From: Bremia lactucae | Taxonomy: Eukaryota > Oomycota > Peronosporomycetes > Peronosporales > Peronosporaceae | Assembly (NCBI RefSeq): GCF_004359215.1 | Contig: NW_027152213.1 | Span: 1,510,791-1,548,773 of the forward strand | Length of the DNA: 37,983 nt | Direction of reading: 5' to 3' | In this document: one piece after another, positions 10,199 through 19,973 of the stretch | Layout of the letters: every line of letters starts with the position of its first letter | Numbering within the stretch: the stretch's first letter is position 1 | Notes under the pieces: generated by a model | Told to the model about the DNA's origin: nothing | What the model saw: only the letters and a program-made list of their open reading frames with translations | Database searches by the model: none | Program-made: the position numbers and the translations under genes

Positions 10199-11139
10199 TG
10201 TTACGGGGCTGTGCTGTGCAGGCTCAATTCGAAATTGAGGCCACTTGATTGGTCAGTCGCAACGCACGGAGCTGCGGACGTCGGAATGTAAACGGATCGT
10301 ACTTTTACCATGTCTCACGGGTACTACTTTTGCGGTGACTCACCAGAACGGTTGGTGCTATGCTATTACAATCTTAAACCCATCCTACTAAACAGAGCGC
10401 TATTGACCTCGAAAGTAATATTATTCTGATGGCGTTACCCAAATGGTCGCACGATTTTGAAATTGGTTTTGGACAACAGACGAACTACGAAGAAAATGCG
10501 GTTTAAGGTGATTTTCAACTTGCAATACTGATCCACAGGATATCTTTACTATGCTTCTCTTTTTCCAAACGTTGAGTCGATAAAGTTCTGTTGATTTCTT
10601 GATTTAAATACCAATCAACCTCGCCAATCGTTACAAACACGATTGAGCGAGGGTAATGGGGCACACATCGGTTGGAGAACCGTTGTTGTGGTACATTTAC
10701 TTTATGGGTAAAATACCCTTTTATCTTATTTTAAAATAGTTAGTTACTTTAATCTCATTTATTATGGGTAACAAATGTGGTCGCCGCCAGAGATAAATCT
10801 GGCGGCCAAAATCTATTATTTTAATTAGCTAGGGTAAGGTTTTTTGATTTAAATAATTAGATAAAGTTCAGTTCCTCTTTTGATCTTAAAGCGTTAAGTG
10901 CCTTGCTAAGGCTTGTGCATTGATCTGTAAGAGACAGAAGCCTTTCTAAGATATATCCTCTTGGGCACTAGTTACCACTTGGTTCTACGAACCCTGAATC
11001 CCTTGAACTGTATTTTCCTTAAGCTTTAATAGCTTATACGACTCCCTGAGTTGTTAGATTCATTAGTTCAATAGAACTAAGTGACTCTTTGAGTCCGAAA
11101 GTCTTCCTTTGACTTTAGGAGCGAGGTAGCTCCGTTACA
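10199..11139 (+). mobile_element. 5' LTR of element A
   Basis: The segment starts TGTTACGGGG and ends CTCCGTTACA, imperfect terminal inverted repeats with TG...CA. It is followed directly by CCTGGTAGCAC, the same primer-binding site as the L1 elements, and then by leader and gag. At 941 bp it is about twice as long as the other LTR families here. GTAAT (10194-10198) is the candidate target site, but no 3' LTR is present for comparison. It is oriented away from the phosphatase gene, so any promoter activity on its antisense strand would read into that gene. Confidence 0.65.
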
Positions 11140-11199
11140 CCTGGTAGCACTCGTAGTCAATCTACGCCTGAATCTTTACAAGACTAATTTCTCACGAAA
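11140..11199 (+). other. primer-binding site and leader of element A
   Basis: CCTGGTAGCAC begins at 11140, two bases before the TGG that would pair with a tRNA 3' CCA. The downstream CGTAGTC-like bases also match the leader after the L1 LTR at 36757, so families A and L1 seem to use the same tRNA. The gag ATG follows at 11200. Confidence 0.55.
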
Positions 11200-11495
11200 A
11201 TGAAAGAGGTTTCAGAATTGTCAGAAGCGCAACGCGCCACTTATGACAAGCTCAAAACCTTATTCAGGCTTGAGATAGAGCGGAACCTATGGATTTAAGC
11301 CTCGTTGAGGAAGGAGAAGAGGATCTTCAAGCTGTGGAACAGCATAAGACCATCCGTAGATGTTATATGTGCGAAAGCACGAAACATTTACGCCCTGCCT
11401 GCCCTCTTCGAAATTCGCGTAAAGCTCGAAAGAGCTCCAACTCCGACCTATACCAGAGATCTGGGAAGGTGCGGGAAAATGTCGATACCCAGTAG
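11200..11495 (+). pseudogene. gag of element A, capsid deleted, zinc knuckle kept
   Basis: The frame begins MKEVSELSEAQRATYDKLK at 11200, but after RLEIERN it shifts to PMDLSLVEEGEEDL (from 11289). The equivalent (PEPMDLSYVES) in the other gags lies just before the zinc knuckle, so the capsid region is missing. A perfect CCHC knuckle, CYMCESTKHLRPAC (about 11368-11409), follows, then a basic Ser-rich tail ending RENVDTQ at the TAG at 11493-11495. The remaining product is only about 98 codons, so it could not assemble particles. The stop lies in the hairpin annotated separately, and the protease continues in the -1 frame. Confidence 0.75.
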
Positions 11496-11516
11496 GTGCG
11501 GGGCGCCCTACTGGGG
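11474..11516 (+). promoter_or_regulatory. candidate gag/pol frameshift signal of element A
   Basis: G GAA AAT (11474-11480, in gag frame) is followed after 7 nt by a hairpin: CCCAGTAGG (11488-11496), one bulged T, GCG, loop GGG, CGC, CCTACTGGG (11507-11515). The gag TAG lies within the 5' arm. The -1 frame is open from the heptamer until a TAA just before the protease motif. The heptamer is weaker than in elements B and E, but its position is the same. Confidence 0.5.
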
Positions 11517-12073
11517 AAGACCTAGGCTCTGTTGAACCTCAAGGAGGTGATAATAAACAGAACCTAGCCCCGATTAGATCGGCGCTTAATGGCACGGGGC
11601 GAGAGATAAAGCCTGGCTTGCTAGTCGCTCAAGCGACTGTAAAGGGCTTTGATAAGCCGTGGTCAATTTAAATTGACTCAGGAGCGTCTTGCAATTATGC
11701 TCGACGCCTTACCCTTGAAGGAAGTCAACAATACGTTGAGGCGCTTAGAGCGCATGAAGGTGATACAAGCACTGTTCACTTAGCGACTGGGACTCGTGTC
11801 ACTGTTCCCAAAGTTCCATTGAACTTAGGTATAAAGTTTCTGGACTTTGACAGTATGGAACGCTGTCTCGTCCTTGATTTGGATTGGAGTTATGATCTCA
11901 TCCTCAGTATGGCCTGGTTAGAACACCATGAGCCATGGATCGACTGGAGGTCTAAGACCTTAGGCGCCACGCGCAATGTTCCTAGCAAAGTTTTGGAGAG
12001 TCATGAACCCACCTTTGCTAGGCAACAAAAGCGCTATTGGTGCGGATCAGTGAATGAATCTGTCAGTGTTTAG
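11492..12073 (+). pseudogene. aspartic protease of element A (pol N-terminus)
   Basis: Read in the -1 frame relative to gag, the frame begins VGAGRPTGEDLG and stays open to WSI-stop-IDSGASCNYA. The DSGAS catalytic motif is at 11675-11689, preceded by one TAA at 11669-11671. Then come HLATGTRVTVPKVPL, LVLDLDWSYDLILSMAWLEHHEPWIDW, the conserved end of Gypsy-type proteases, and a tail ending VSV at 12073. Apart from the TAA the domain looks complete. The next frame (MSELTDSN, 12082) is displaced, so a frameshift follows the protease. Confidence 0.75.
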
Positions 12074-12979
12074 TCATTGGCATGTCTGAGTTAACAGACT
12101 CTAATGTTAATTGCATTAATTCTGAGCCCGACTCAGAAAAAATAAGTGGAACGGCACGTACTCCGTCGAGTGACATTCGTTATAATAACGATTCACTAAA
12201 TGCTGAAAGCATTGTTGGCCTAAGGCCGAATCATCAAGGGTGCAATATCCCTGAGATACGTGGAGTGGCACGTCTAAGTCCACCGAGTTTGATCGGCCGA
12301 GGTGGCATCATACTGAGTGTCAGTAGTGACACTGTTGGCGGGCTGCCAGGACCTCAAGGGTGCAATATCCCTGAGATACGTGGAGTGGCACGTCTAAGTC
12401 CACCGAGTTTGGAAGGCCGAGGTGGCACCATAGTGACACTATTGGTAGTTCGCCAGGGCATTTTGGGTTAAACCCTCCTAATGCATGTGAAGCGACACGT
12501 AAACGTTTGCTGAATAAGGAAGTTGAGTTACCTAACTCCTTGTCGGATGACAAATTCGACACCATGTCTTGTATAGAACCAATACAGACTGGAAAACCCG
12601 GGGACGTGAATGCCCCGGCCTCTAAGAGGCGTATTGTTTCCACTCCAAGACAGGGTGGACACGAAGCGTGTATACCTTCACAAAGTGGTACGAGTGAGCA
12701 AGTACATACGCTTGTAAATGGCATAACCGGTAACATTGAGGGGGAAGTTAGCCTTGCGGCAATCCCCTCGTTACATGCTCTTTTAGAGCTAGACGAAATG
12801 TCTATTGATGAGTGCGGTCGAGCCTTAAAAGCTGGTGACTTATCTGAAATGGTGATCATTCGATCTATGGTTGAGTTAAACTCATCGTAACTTCTCGACG
12901 AAGCTGTCCTGGATGACACAAAAGCTGCACTTAGTGCGCGAAGTGGGTCATCAATCCTTAAAGATCCTACGGAATTTCT
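12074..12979 (+). pseudogene. protease-RT linker of element A
   Basis: Two displaced frames, 12082-12471 and 12507-12890, encode a hydrophilic, Ser/Pro/Gly-rich linker. It ends in LDEMSIDECGRALKAGDL and LDEAVLDDTKAALSARSGSSILKDP (to about 12975), the stretch that in this family leads to RT. No domain is recognised. The tandem repeat at 12205-12460 lies within it. The minus-strand ORF at 12320-12919 is a shadow. Confidence 0.55.
12205..12460 (+). repeat. 120-bp tandem duplication in the linker
   Basis: CAAGGGTGCAATATCC at 12235 recurs at 12355, and about 78 bp after it are nearly identical (QGCNIPEIRGVARLSPPSL twice). The period is 120 nt, exactly 40 codons, so the frame was kept. A diverged third partial unit follows near 12430. 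Confidence 0.85.
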
Positions 12980-13135
12980 CAGGAATTACTATTGCCGACC
13001 GATTATCGGCCACGTAATTGTCATCAGTGACAAGTACGCAGATCTGCTTGACTTTGCCACTACGTAGATCACGCAAACATTGTTTCGGTTCTAGCGTTGG
13101 CAGTTGAGTTATCTCCGAAGTTAACTTCACCTTTT
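12980..13135 (-). mobile_element. inverted pol-linker fragment of another Gypsy family
   Basis: Read on the minus strand this gives KLTSEITQLPTLEPK, then LRDLRSGKVKQICVLVT, the same linker found at 6830-6950 in element M and at 25075-25190 in element B. Here it sits backwards inside element A, exactly between the linker end and the RT start. It is roughly 155 bp with no terminal repeats, so an inverted patch from a template switch or repair is likelier than a transposition. Confidence 0.65.
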
Positions 13136-13136
13136 G

Positions 13137-13906
13137 TTTTTTTAATTAAGGAATTCCAAGATGTAAGTGTAATAACTCACCATCTGTTTTACCTCCGGAT
13201 AGAGGTGTTCGTCATGAAATTGACCTAGTTCCGGGAACCAAATATTGTGTCACAAGACAATGACCTTTACCAAGGGAGCAGTGTGACGTCATTGACGATT
13301 TCTTCCTTGCTAAGCGCGAGGATGGAATGGTACGAGATAGCAAATCTCCTCATTCGACACCGACATTTTGTGTCAAAAAGCCAAATGGTAAATGGCGCAT
13401 TGTACATGCTTATAATAAGCTTATTGCTGCCACTATACCCGCACAAACCCCCATTCCTAGAAAGGATGTTCTTCAGAATAATATGGTGGGATGTACAATG
13501 TACAGTGCATTGGACTTAGTCGATGGTTACTATTAATTGCTCATGCGAGCTAGTGATATCCCGCTTACAGCGGTTAGCACCCCAAGCGGCATGTTATGGG
13601 AGTAGCTGGTTATGCAACAAGGGCTTTCCAACGCCCCGGCAGCATTTAATCGTCTAGTGACTTAACTGTTTCGCCCTCATCGAGGTTATGCACAGACTTA
13701 TTTCGAAGACATTTTTGTCCATAGTCGTGCGGAGCAGGGTCGGTCGGATATGGAAACCCATTTAGACCATTTGCGAGCATTGCTCGAGTGCATGCGCGCA
13801 AACAAATTGTATGCCAATGCATCTAAATGCATTTTCGACGCAGACGAAATTCCTTTTTAGGATGCTTCATTGGAAAGCGGGGCCTTAGAGCGGATCCCGC
13901 TAAGGT
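13137..13906 (+). pseudogene. reverse transcriptase N-terminal two thirds, element A
   Basis: Plus-strand RT in one main frame from about 13327: STPTFCVKKPNGKWRIVHAY, TPIPRKDVLQNN, SALDLVDGYY, then a TAA, PLTAVSTPSGMLWE, a TAG, QGLSNAPAAFNRLVT, a TAA, and QTYFEDIFVHS. Upstream, RHEIDLVPGTKYCVT is in other frames. The catalytic YFDD box has become YFED. The reading breaks after RADPAKV-equivalent sequence at about 13906, where the inverted segment begins. Compared with the homologous minus-strand copy at 15410-15763, which lacks these stops, this copy is clearly dead. Confidence 0.85.
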
Positions 13907-14660
13907 TAGCCGGTAGAGGCATGAACAGCGTTATTTAACGCAAACTAAACTACTGGGAGCATTGAGCTCCAGCGATTTGGTGTCTGAGCACACACGCTGC
14001 GTTAAACGTCTTCAATGACGCGATTGACACGTTCGATTTGACCATCGGTCTGCGGATGGTTCGCAGTGGTCATATCCAATCTGGTGCCAAGCACTCGGAA
14101 AATTGATTTCCAGAATTTGCCCGTGAAACGGGGATCCCGATCAGAGACAATTGCCACTGGCAAATCATGTTGTCGAAACACGCGATTGATAAACAGCTTA
14201 GCTGTATCCTCTCCATCAATGGAATCCCGCACGGCCGCTAAGTGAGCCATTTTGCTCAAACGGTCAGCAAAGACCACTATACCGGAGTTACCGGCTGAAT
14301 CTTTCGGCAGCCCAAAACCAAAATCCAAACTAATGGACTCCCATCATCCTATGGGGACGGGAAGACTCGCCAGTGGCGCAGCAGCATGTGCCGAGGGTTA
14401 CACCCGTTGGCACGTTTCGCATGTGCGAACATATGCGCTGACCTATTTTTTTAAGTTTGAGCCACCAATAACTCTGGCTGATAGAGCCGTAGGTCTTATC
14501 TCTACCGAGATGACCACCAAGGACAGTATCGTGTGCCTCAAAGAGGATCCGGTACTTTAAATCCTCATCATGAGGAATAACGACAAACGGAGGGTCCACG
14601 ATGTCTGTGCAATAAAGCATCAGGTTTATCGATAGAAATCGATGTAGCCTTGCACGCAAA
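13907..14660 (-). pseudogene. integrase core of element A, inside the inverted segment
   Basis: The minus strand reads EDLKYRILFEAHDTVLGGHLG (first half of the HHCC zinc module, about 14520-14580), then a frameshifted CETCQRV, then SLDFGFGLPKD (first catalytic Asp, about 14325), VSDRDPRF (second Asp) and TDGQIERVNR (Glu). Exactly 35 residues separate the second Asp from the Glu, so D,D-35-E is retained. A TAA follows EDV near 14002, and the homology continues to NNAVHASTG at about 13911, where the inversion breakpoint lies. It is on the wrong strand for the rest of element A. Confidence 0.85.
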
Positions 14661-14734
14661 CGTGCCGCTAATTTATATCCCGAATTCGAGTTCTGTAAGG
14701 CTCGTAGCAGAGCTACACACTGTTCAGCCTTGGC

Positions 14735-15409
14735 TTAAGCCAAACGGATTAAATTAGGAATACGTGACGAGATAGTCGTTAAATGAGAAACCTCATAATC
14801 CGGCCTGCGTGATAACGCATCGGCCAAAGCATTTTGCTTGCCGGGTTTATACTTTACCTCGAAGTTGTATTCCGCAAAAAAACATAGCCATCGGGCCATT
14901 CTCTGCGAGAGATGGGGCGACTCAGTCGCCGGTCGTAACGACGCGTGATCTGTATAAACCACAAACGGCTAAGAGCCGAGCAGATGAGCTCTGAATTTGA
15001 CGAGAGCATACTTCATAGCAAGTAACTCTTTGTCATGAACTGGGTAATTCTTTTTCGCAGCTTTAAGCTGTCTGGACTCGAACGCAATAACACGTTCATG
15101 CCCATCAACATCTGTTTGTAACAGAGCACTGCCAATGGCAAAATCTGATGCGTCACAGACGACACTGAAAGGCCAATTTGGGTTTGGCAGTGCCAGAATC
15201 GGGGCATGGATAAGACTATCCTTAACTGCTCGAAAAGCATTATTTTCGGTGCTAGTCCAGCACCATTCTGTATCCTTTTTAAGGAGATTAGATAATGGCC
15301 TAGCCATATCAGCGTAATTTTCGCTATATTTGTGTAAATAATTGGCGAGACCCAACCACTTACGCAAATCCTTTTGGTTTTTAGGAACCGGCCAATCTAC
15401 TATGGCTTT
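14735..15409 (-). pseudogene. RNase H and RT connection of element A, inverted
   Basis: Minus-strand order: AIVDWPVPKNQKDLRKWLGLANYLHKY (RT connection, from 15409), VVCDASDFAIGSALLQTDVDG, FESRQLKAAKKNYPVHDKELLAMKYALVKFRAHLLGS (RNase H), then a stop, YTDHASLR, then ARWLCFFAEYNFEVKYKPGK and ALADALSRRP, the usual end of RNase H before integrase. Most of the block is in one open frame (14969 upward), with a break after LLGS. From about 15190 upward this copy differs more from its duplicate at 21250-21477 than the rest does. Confidence 0.85.
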
Positions 15410-15763
15410 TACCTTAGCGGGATCCGCTCTAAGGCCTCGCTTTCCAATGAAGCATCCTAAAAAAGGAATTTCGTCTGCGCCAAAAATGCATTTAGATGCA
15501 TTGGCATACAATTTGTTTGTGCGCATGCACTCGAGCACTGCTCGCAAATGGTCTAAATGGTTTTCCATATCCGACCGACCCTGCTCCGCACGACTATGGA
15601 CAAAAATGTCATCGAAATAAGTCTGTGCATAACCTCGATGAGGGCGAAACAGTTGCGTCACTAGACGATTAAATGTTGCCGGGGCGTTGGAAAGCCCTTG
15701 TGGCATAACCAGCCACTCCCATAACATGCCGCTTGGGGTGCTAACCGCTGTAAGCGGGATATC
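15410..15763 (-). pseudogene. intact-looking RT palm fragment at the contig end
   Basis: The minus strand reads PLTAVSTPSGMLWEWLVMPQ, GLSNAPATFNRLVTQLF, QTYFDDIFVHS and CIFGADEIPFLGCFIGKRG without stops. YFDD is intact. It is the inverted partner of the damaged plus-strand RT at 13553-13906, yet differs from it at several sites, so it comes from a better preserved element. In the duplicate block this part is absent: at 21477 the sequence goes to integrase C-terminus instead. It ends at the single N. Confidence 0.8.
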
Positions 15764-15764
15764 N
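15764..15764. other. single N: probable contig join
   Basis: The only undetermined base in the window. It lies exactly where sequence identical to 9698 onward restarts, in the middle of phosphatase exon 2. This is typical of two contigs placed end to end. Confidence 0.9.
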
Positions 15765-16242
15765 GTAGGTGTCGTAGGACATGTGCCATGGGTCAGGCAC
15801 GTCTCGCGTGAAGGCACACAGCACGCCTTGACGTTCTTTAGTTACCGGGAACTTTTCCGTGACCTTGTGGACCATTCCACTGGCCACGCAGACGACGTAG
15901 TCGGCATCTTTGCACATTTGCTCTGTCAAAAGCTGCGAGCGGTGAGTCGACAAGTCCAGCTGGTACTTTTTCATCACATCTTTCGCGTACTTGGACGCTG
16001 GGGATCCTTCGGGTTCGAATGCATCTGTCAACCTACCACATGACAGCGTTGTCCGTGAAGGAATGTTCGTTTTAAAACTTCAAGTACTACTACACAACTC
16101 ACGCTGCAGACCGAATGACAATACCCTTCTCTTCTTGTTGCTCACGCGACATGTTAAGCTTGCGGCGGAAGTATTCGACAGCAAATTCCTCCGAGACTGG
16201 TGAGCGGCACGTGTTACTAGTGCATACAAACACAATGTTCAT
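15765..16242 (-). pseudogene. second, 3'-truncated copy of the phosphatase gene
   Basis: Identical by eye to 9698-10175 (offset 6067): exon 1 at 16242-16103, intron 16102-16033, exon 2 from 16032 to the N. The last 22 codons, including the TGA, are missing; the minus-strand frame runs across the N into RT sequence and would end PAYSG. I take it as the left end of an overlapping contig, not as a real second gene. Confidence 0.85.
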
Positions 16243-16265
16243 CGCGGTGGTCGTAAGATAGTAAT

Positions 16266-17206
16266 TGTTACGGGGCTGTGCTGTGCAGGCTCAATTCGAA
16301 ATTGAGGCCACTTGATTGGTCAGTCGCAACGCACGGAGCTGCGGACGTCGGAATGTAAACGGATCGTACTTTTACCATGTCTCACGGGTACTACTTTTGC
16401 GGTGACTCACCAGAACGGTTGGTGCTATGCTATTACAATCTTAAACCCATCCTACTAAACAGAGCGCTATTGACCTCGAAAGTAATATTATTCTGATGGC
16501 GTTACCCAAATGGTCGCACGATTTTGAAATTGGTTTTGGACAACAGACGAACTACGAAGAAAATGCGGTTTAAGGTGATTTTCAACTTGCAATACTGATC
16601 CACAGGATATCTTTACTATGCTTCTCTTTTTCCAAACGTTGAGTCGATAAAGTTCTGTTGATTTCTTGATTTAAATACCAATCAACCTCGCCAATCGTTA
16701 CAAACACGATTGAGCGAGGGTAATGGGGCACACATCGGTTGGAGAACCGTTGTTGTGGTACATTTACTTTATGGGTAAAATACCCTTTTATCTTATTTTA
16801 AAATAGTTAGTTACTTTAATCTCATTTATTATGGGTAACAAATGTGGTCGCCGCCAGAGATAAATCTGGCGGCCAAAATCTATTATTTTAATTAGCTAGG
16901 GTAAGGTTTTTTGATTTAAATAATTAGATAAAGTTCAGTTCCTCTTTTGATCTTAAAGCGTTAAGTGCCTTGCTAAGGCTTGTGCATTGATCTGTAAGAG
17001 ACAGAAGCCTTTCTAAGATATATCCTCTTGGGCACTAGTTACCACTTGGTTCTACGAACCCTGAATCCCTTGAACTGTATTTTCCTTAAGCTTTAATAGC
17101 TTATACGACTCCCTGAGTTGTTAGATTCATTAGTTCAATAGAACTAAGTGACTCTTTGAGTCCGAAAGTCTTCCTTTGACTTTAGGAGCGAGGTAGCTCC
17201 GTTACA
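16266..17206 (+). mobile_element. 5' LTR of element A, duplicate block
   Basis: Same sequence as 10199-11139, offset 6067, with the same primer-binding site following. Not a 3' LTR: it is followed by leader and gag and preceded by the phosphatase gene, just like the first copy. Confidence 0.7.
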
Positions 17207-17266
17207 CCTGGTAGCACTCGTAGTCAATCTACGCCTGAATCTTTACAAGACTAATTTCTCACGAAA

Positions 17267-17562
17267 ATGAAAGAGGTTTCAGAATTGTCAGAAGCGCAAC
17301 GCGCCACTTATGACAAGCTCAAAACCTTATTCAGGCTTGAGATAGAGCGGAACCTATGGATTTAAGCCTCGTTGAGGAAGGAGAAGAGGATCTTCAAGCT
17401 GTGGAACAGCATAAGACCATCCGTAGATGTTATATGTGCGAAAGCACGAAACATTTACGCCCTGCCTGCCCTCTTCGAAATTCGCGTAAAGCTCGAAAGA
17501 GCTCCAACTCCGACCTATACCAGAGATCTGGGAAGGTGCGGGAAAATGTCGATACCCAGTAG
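17267..17562 (+). pseudogene. gag of element A, duplicate block
   Basis: Copy of 11200-11495 with the same capsid deletion, the same CCHC knuckle (CYMCESTKHLRPAC) and the same terminal TAG at 17560-17562. No difference seen by eye. Confidence 0.75.
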
Positions 17563-17583
17563 GTGCGGGGCGCCCTACTGGGG
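17541..17583 (+). promoter_or_regulatory. candidate gag/pol frameshift signal, duplicate block
   Basis: Copy of 11474-11516: G GAA AAT at 17541-17547 followed by the bulged hairpin (17555-17582) that contains the gag stop codon. Confidence 0.5.
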
Positions 17584-18140
17584 AAGACCTAGGCTCTGTT
17601 GAACCTCAAGGAGGTGATAATAAACAGAACCTAGCCCCGATTAGATCGGCGCTTAATGGCACGGGGCGAGAGATAAAGCCTGGCTTGCTAGTCGCTCAAG
17701 CGACTGTAAAGGGCTTTGATAAGCCGTGGTCAATTTAAATTGACTCAGGAGCGTCTTGCAATTATGCTCGACGCCTTACCCTTGAAGGAAGTCAACAATA
17801 CGTTGAGGCGCTTAGAGCGCATGAAGGTGATACAAGCACTGTTCACTTAGCGACTGGGACTCGTGTCACTGTTCCCAAAGTTCCATTGAACTTAGGTATA
17901 AAGTTTCTGGACTTTGACAGTATGGAACGCTGTCTCGTCCTTGATTTGGATTGGAGTTATGATCTCATCCTCAGTATGGCCTGGTTAGAACACCATGAGC
18001 CATGGATCGACTGGAGGTCTAAGACCTTAGGCGCCACGCGCAATGTTCCTAGCAAAGTTTTGGAGAGTCATGAACCCACCTTTGCTAGGCAACAAAAGCG
18101 CTATTGGTGCGGATCAGTGAATGAATCTGTCAGTGTTTAG
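17559..18140 (+). pseudogene. aspartic protease of element A, duplicate block
   Basis: Copy of 11492-12073 with DSGAS at 17742-17756 and the same TAA just before it (17736-17738). Confidence 0.75.
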
Positions 18141-19046
18141 TCATTGGCATGTCTGAGTTAACAGACTCTAATGTTAATTGCATTAATTCTGAGCCCGACT
18201 CAGAAAAAATAAGTGGAACGGCACGTACTCCGTCGAGTGACATTCGTTATAATAACGATTCACTAAATGCTGAAAGCATTGTTGGCCTAAGGCCGAATCA
18301 TCAAGGGTGCAATATCCCTGAGATACGTGGAGTGGCACGTCTAAGTCCACCGAGTTTGATCGGCCGAGGTGGCATCATACTGAGTGTCAGTAGTGACACT
18401 GTTGGCGGGCTGCCAGGACCTCAAGGGTGCAAATCCCTGAGATACGTGGAGTGGCACGTCTAAGTCCACCGAGTTTGGAAGGCCGAGGTGGCACCATAGT
18501 GACACTATTGGTAGTTCGCCAGGGCATTTTGGGTTAAACCCTCCTAATGCATGTGAAGCGACACGTAAACGTTTGCTGAATAAGGAAGTTGAGTTACCTA
18601 ACTCCTTGTCGGATGACAAATTCGACACCATGTCTTGTATAGAACCAATACAGACTGGAAAACCCGGGGACGTGAATGCCCCGGCCTCTAAGAGGCGTAT
18701 TGTTTCCACTCCAAGACAGGGTGGACACGAAGCGTGTATACCTTCACAAAGTGGTACGAGTGAGCAAGTACATACGCTTGTAAATGGCATAACCGGTAAC
18801 ATTGAGGGGGAAGTTAGCCTTGCGGCAATCCCCTCGTTACATGCTCTTTTAGAGCTAGACGAAAATGTCTATTGATGAGTGCGGTCGAGCCTTAAAAGCT
18901 GGTGACTTATCTGAAATGGTGATCATTCGATCTATGGTTGAGTTAAACTCATCGTAACTTCTCGACGAAGCTGTCCTGGATGACACAAAAGCTGCACTTA
19001 GTGCGCGAAGTGGGTCATCAATCCTTAAAGATCCTACGGAATTTCT
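18141..19046 (+). pseudogene. protease-RT linker of element A, duplicate block
   Basis: Copy of 12074-12979, including the 120-bp tandem repeat (units from 18302 and 18422). Two one-base differences change the frames: a base is lost in the second repeat unit (near 18432, GCAAATCC instead of GCAATATCC), so the first frame ends at 18463; and an A is gained near 18863, so the second frame ends at 18875 after LDENVY. These are the main differences in the first 3.5 kb of the two blocks. Confidence 0.6.
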
Positions 19047-19202
19047 CAGGAATTACTATTGCCGACCGATTATCGGCCACGTAATTGTCATCAGTGACAA
19101 GTACGCAGATCTGCTTGACTTTGCCACTACGTAGATCACGCAAACATTGTTTCGGTTCTAGCGTTGGCAGTTGAGTTATCTCCGAAGTTAACTTCACCTT
19201 TT
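19047..19202 (-). mobile_element. inverted pol-linker fragment, duplicate block
   Basis: Copy of 12980-13135; the minus strand again reads LTSEITQLPTLEPK and KVKQICVLVT of the element-M/B type. Confidence 0.65.
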
Positions 19203-19203
19203 G

Positions 19204-19973
19204 TTTTTTTAATTAAGGAATTCCAAGATGTAAGTGTAATAACTCACCATCTGTTTTACCTCCGGATAGAGGTGTTCGTCATGAAATTGACCTAGTTCCG
19301 GGAACCAAATATTGTGTCACAAGACAATGACCTTTACCAAGGGAGCAGTGTGACGTCATTGACGATTTCTTCCTTGCTAAGCACGAGGATGGAATGGTAC
19401 GAGATAGCAAATCTCCTCATTCGACACCGACATTTTGTGTCAAAAAGCCAAATGGTAAATGGCGCATTGTACACGCTTATAATAAGCTTATTGCTGCCAC
19501 TATACACGCACAAACCCCCATTCCTAGAAAGGATGTTCTTCAGAACAATATGGTGGGATGTACAATGTACAGTGCATTGGACTTAGTCGATGGTTACTAT
19601 TAATTGCTCATGCGAGCTAGTGATATCCCGCTTACAGCGGTTAGCACCCCAAGCGGCATGTTATGGGAGTAGCTGGTTATGCAACAAGGGCTTTCCAACG
19701 CCCCGGCAGCATTTAATCGTCTAGTGACTTAACTGTTTCGCCCTCATCGAGGTTATGCACAGACTTATTTCGAAGACATTTTTGTCCATAGTCGTGCGGA
19801 GCAGGGTCGGTCGGATATGGAAACCCATTTAGACCATTTGCGAGCATTGCTCGAGTGCATGCGCGCAAACAAATTGTATGCCAATGCATCTAAATGCATT
19901 TTCGACGCAGACGAAATTCCTTTTTAGGATGCTTCATTGGAAAGCGGGGCCTTAGAGCGGATCCCGCTAAGGT
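19204..19973 (+). pseudogene. reverse transcriptase of element A, duplicate block
   Basis: Copy of 13137-13906 with the same stops and the same YFED. Four single-base differences are visible between 19384 and 19544 (SARM/STRM, a synonymous-looking T/C, CCC/CAC, AAT/AAC contexts), the level expected of alleles or young duplicates. It ends at the inversion breakpoint after the ADPAKV-equivalent. Confidence 0.8.

Noticed and set aside
12320..12919. 199-codon minus-strand ORF in element A
   Set aside because: It overlaps the plus-strand linker, which has family-conserved blocks on both sides; its Cys/Ser-rich translation matches nothing and follows from the tandem repeat.
14252..14560. Plus-strand ORF of 102 codons within the inverted segment
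   Set aside because: It is the reverse-strand shadow of the integrase core, which has the catalytic residues on the minus strand.
16266..17206. Second element-A LTR read as the 3' LTR of the first copy
   Set aside because: It is followed by leader and gag and preceded by the phosphatase gene exactly as in the first copy, so it is part of the 6067-bp repeat, not a 3' LTR.
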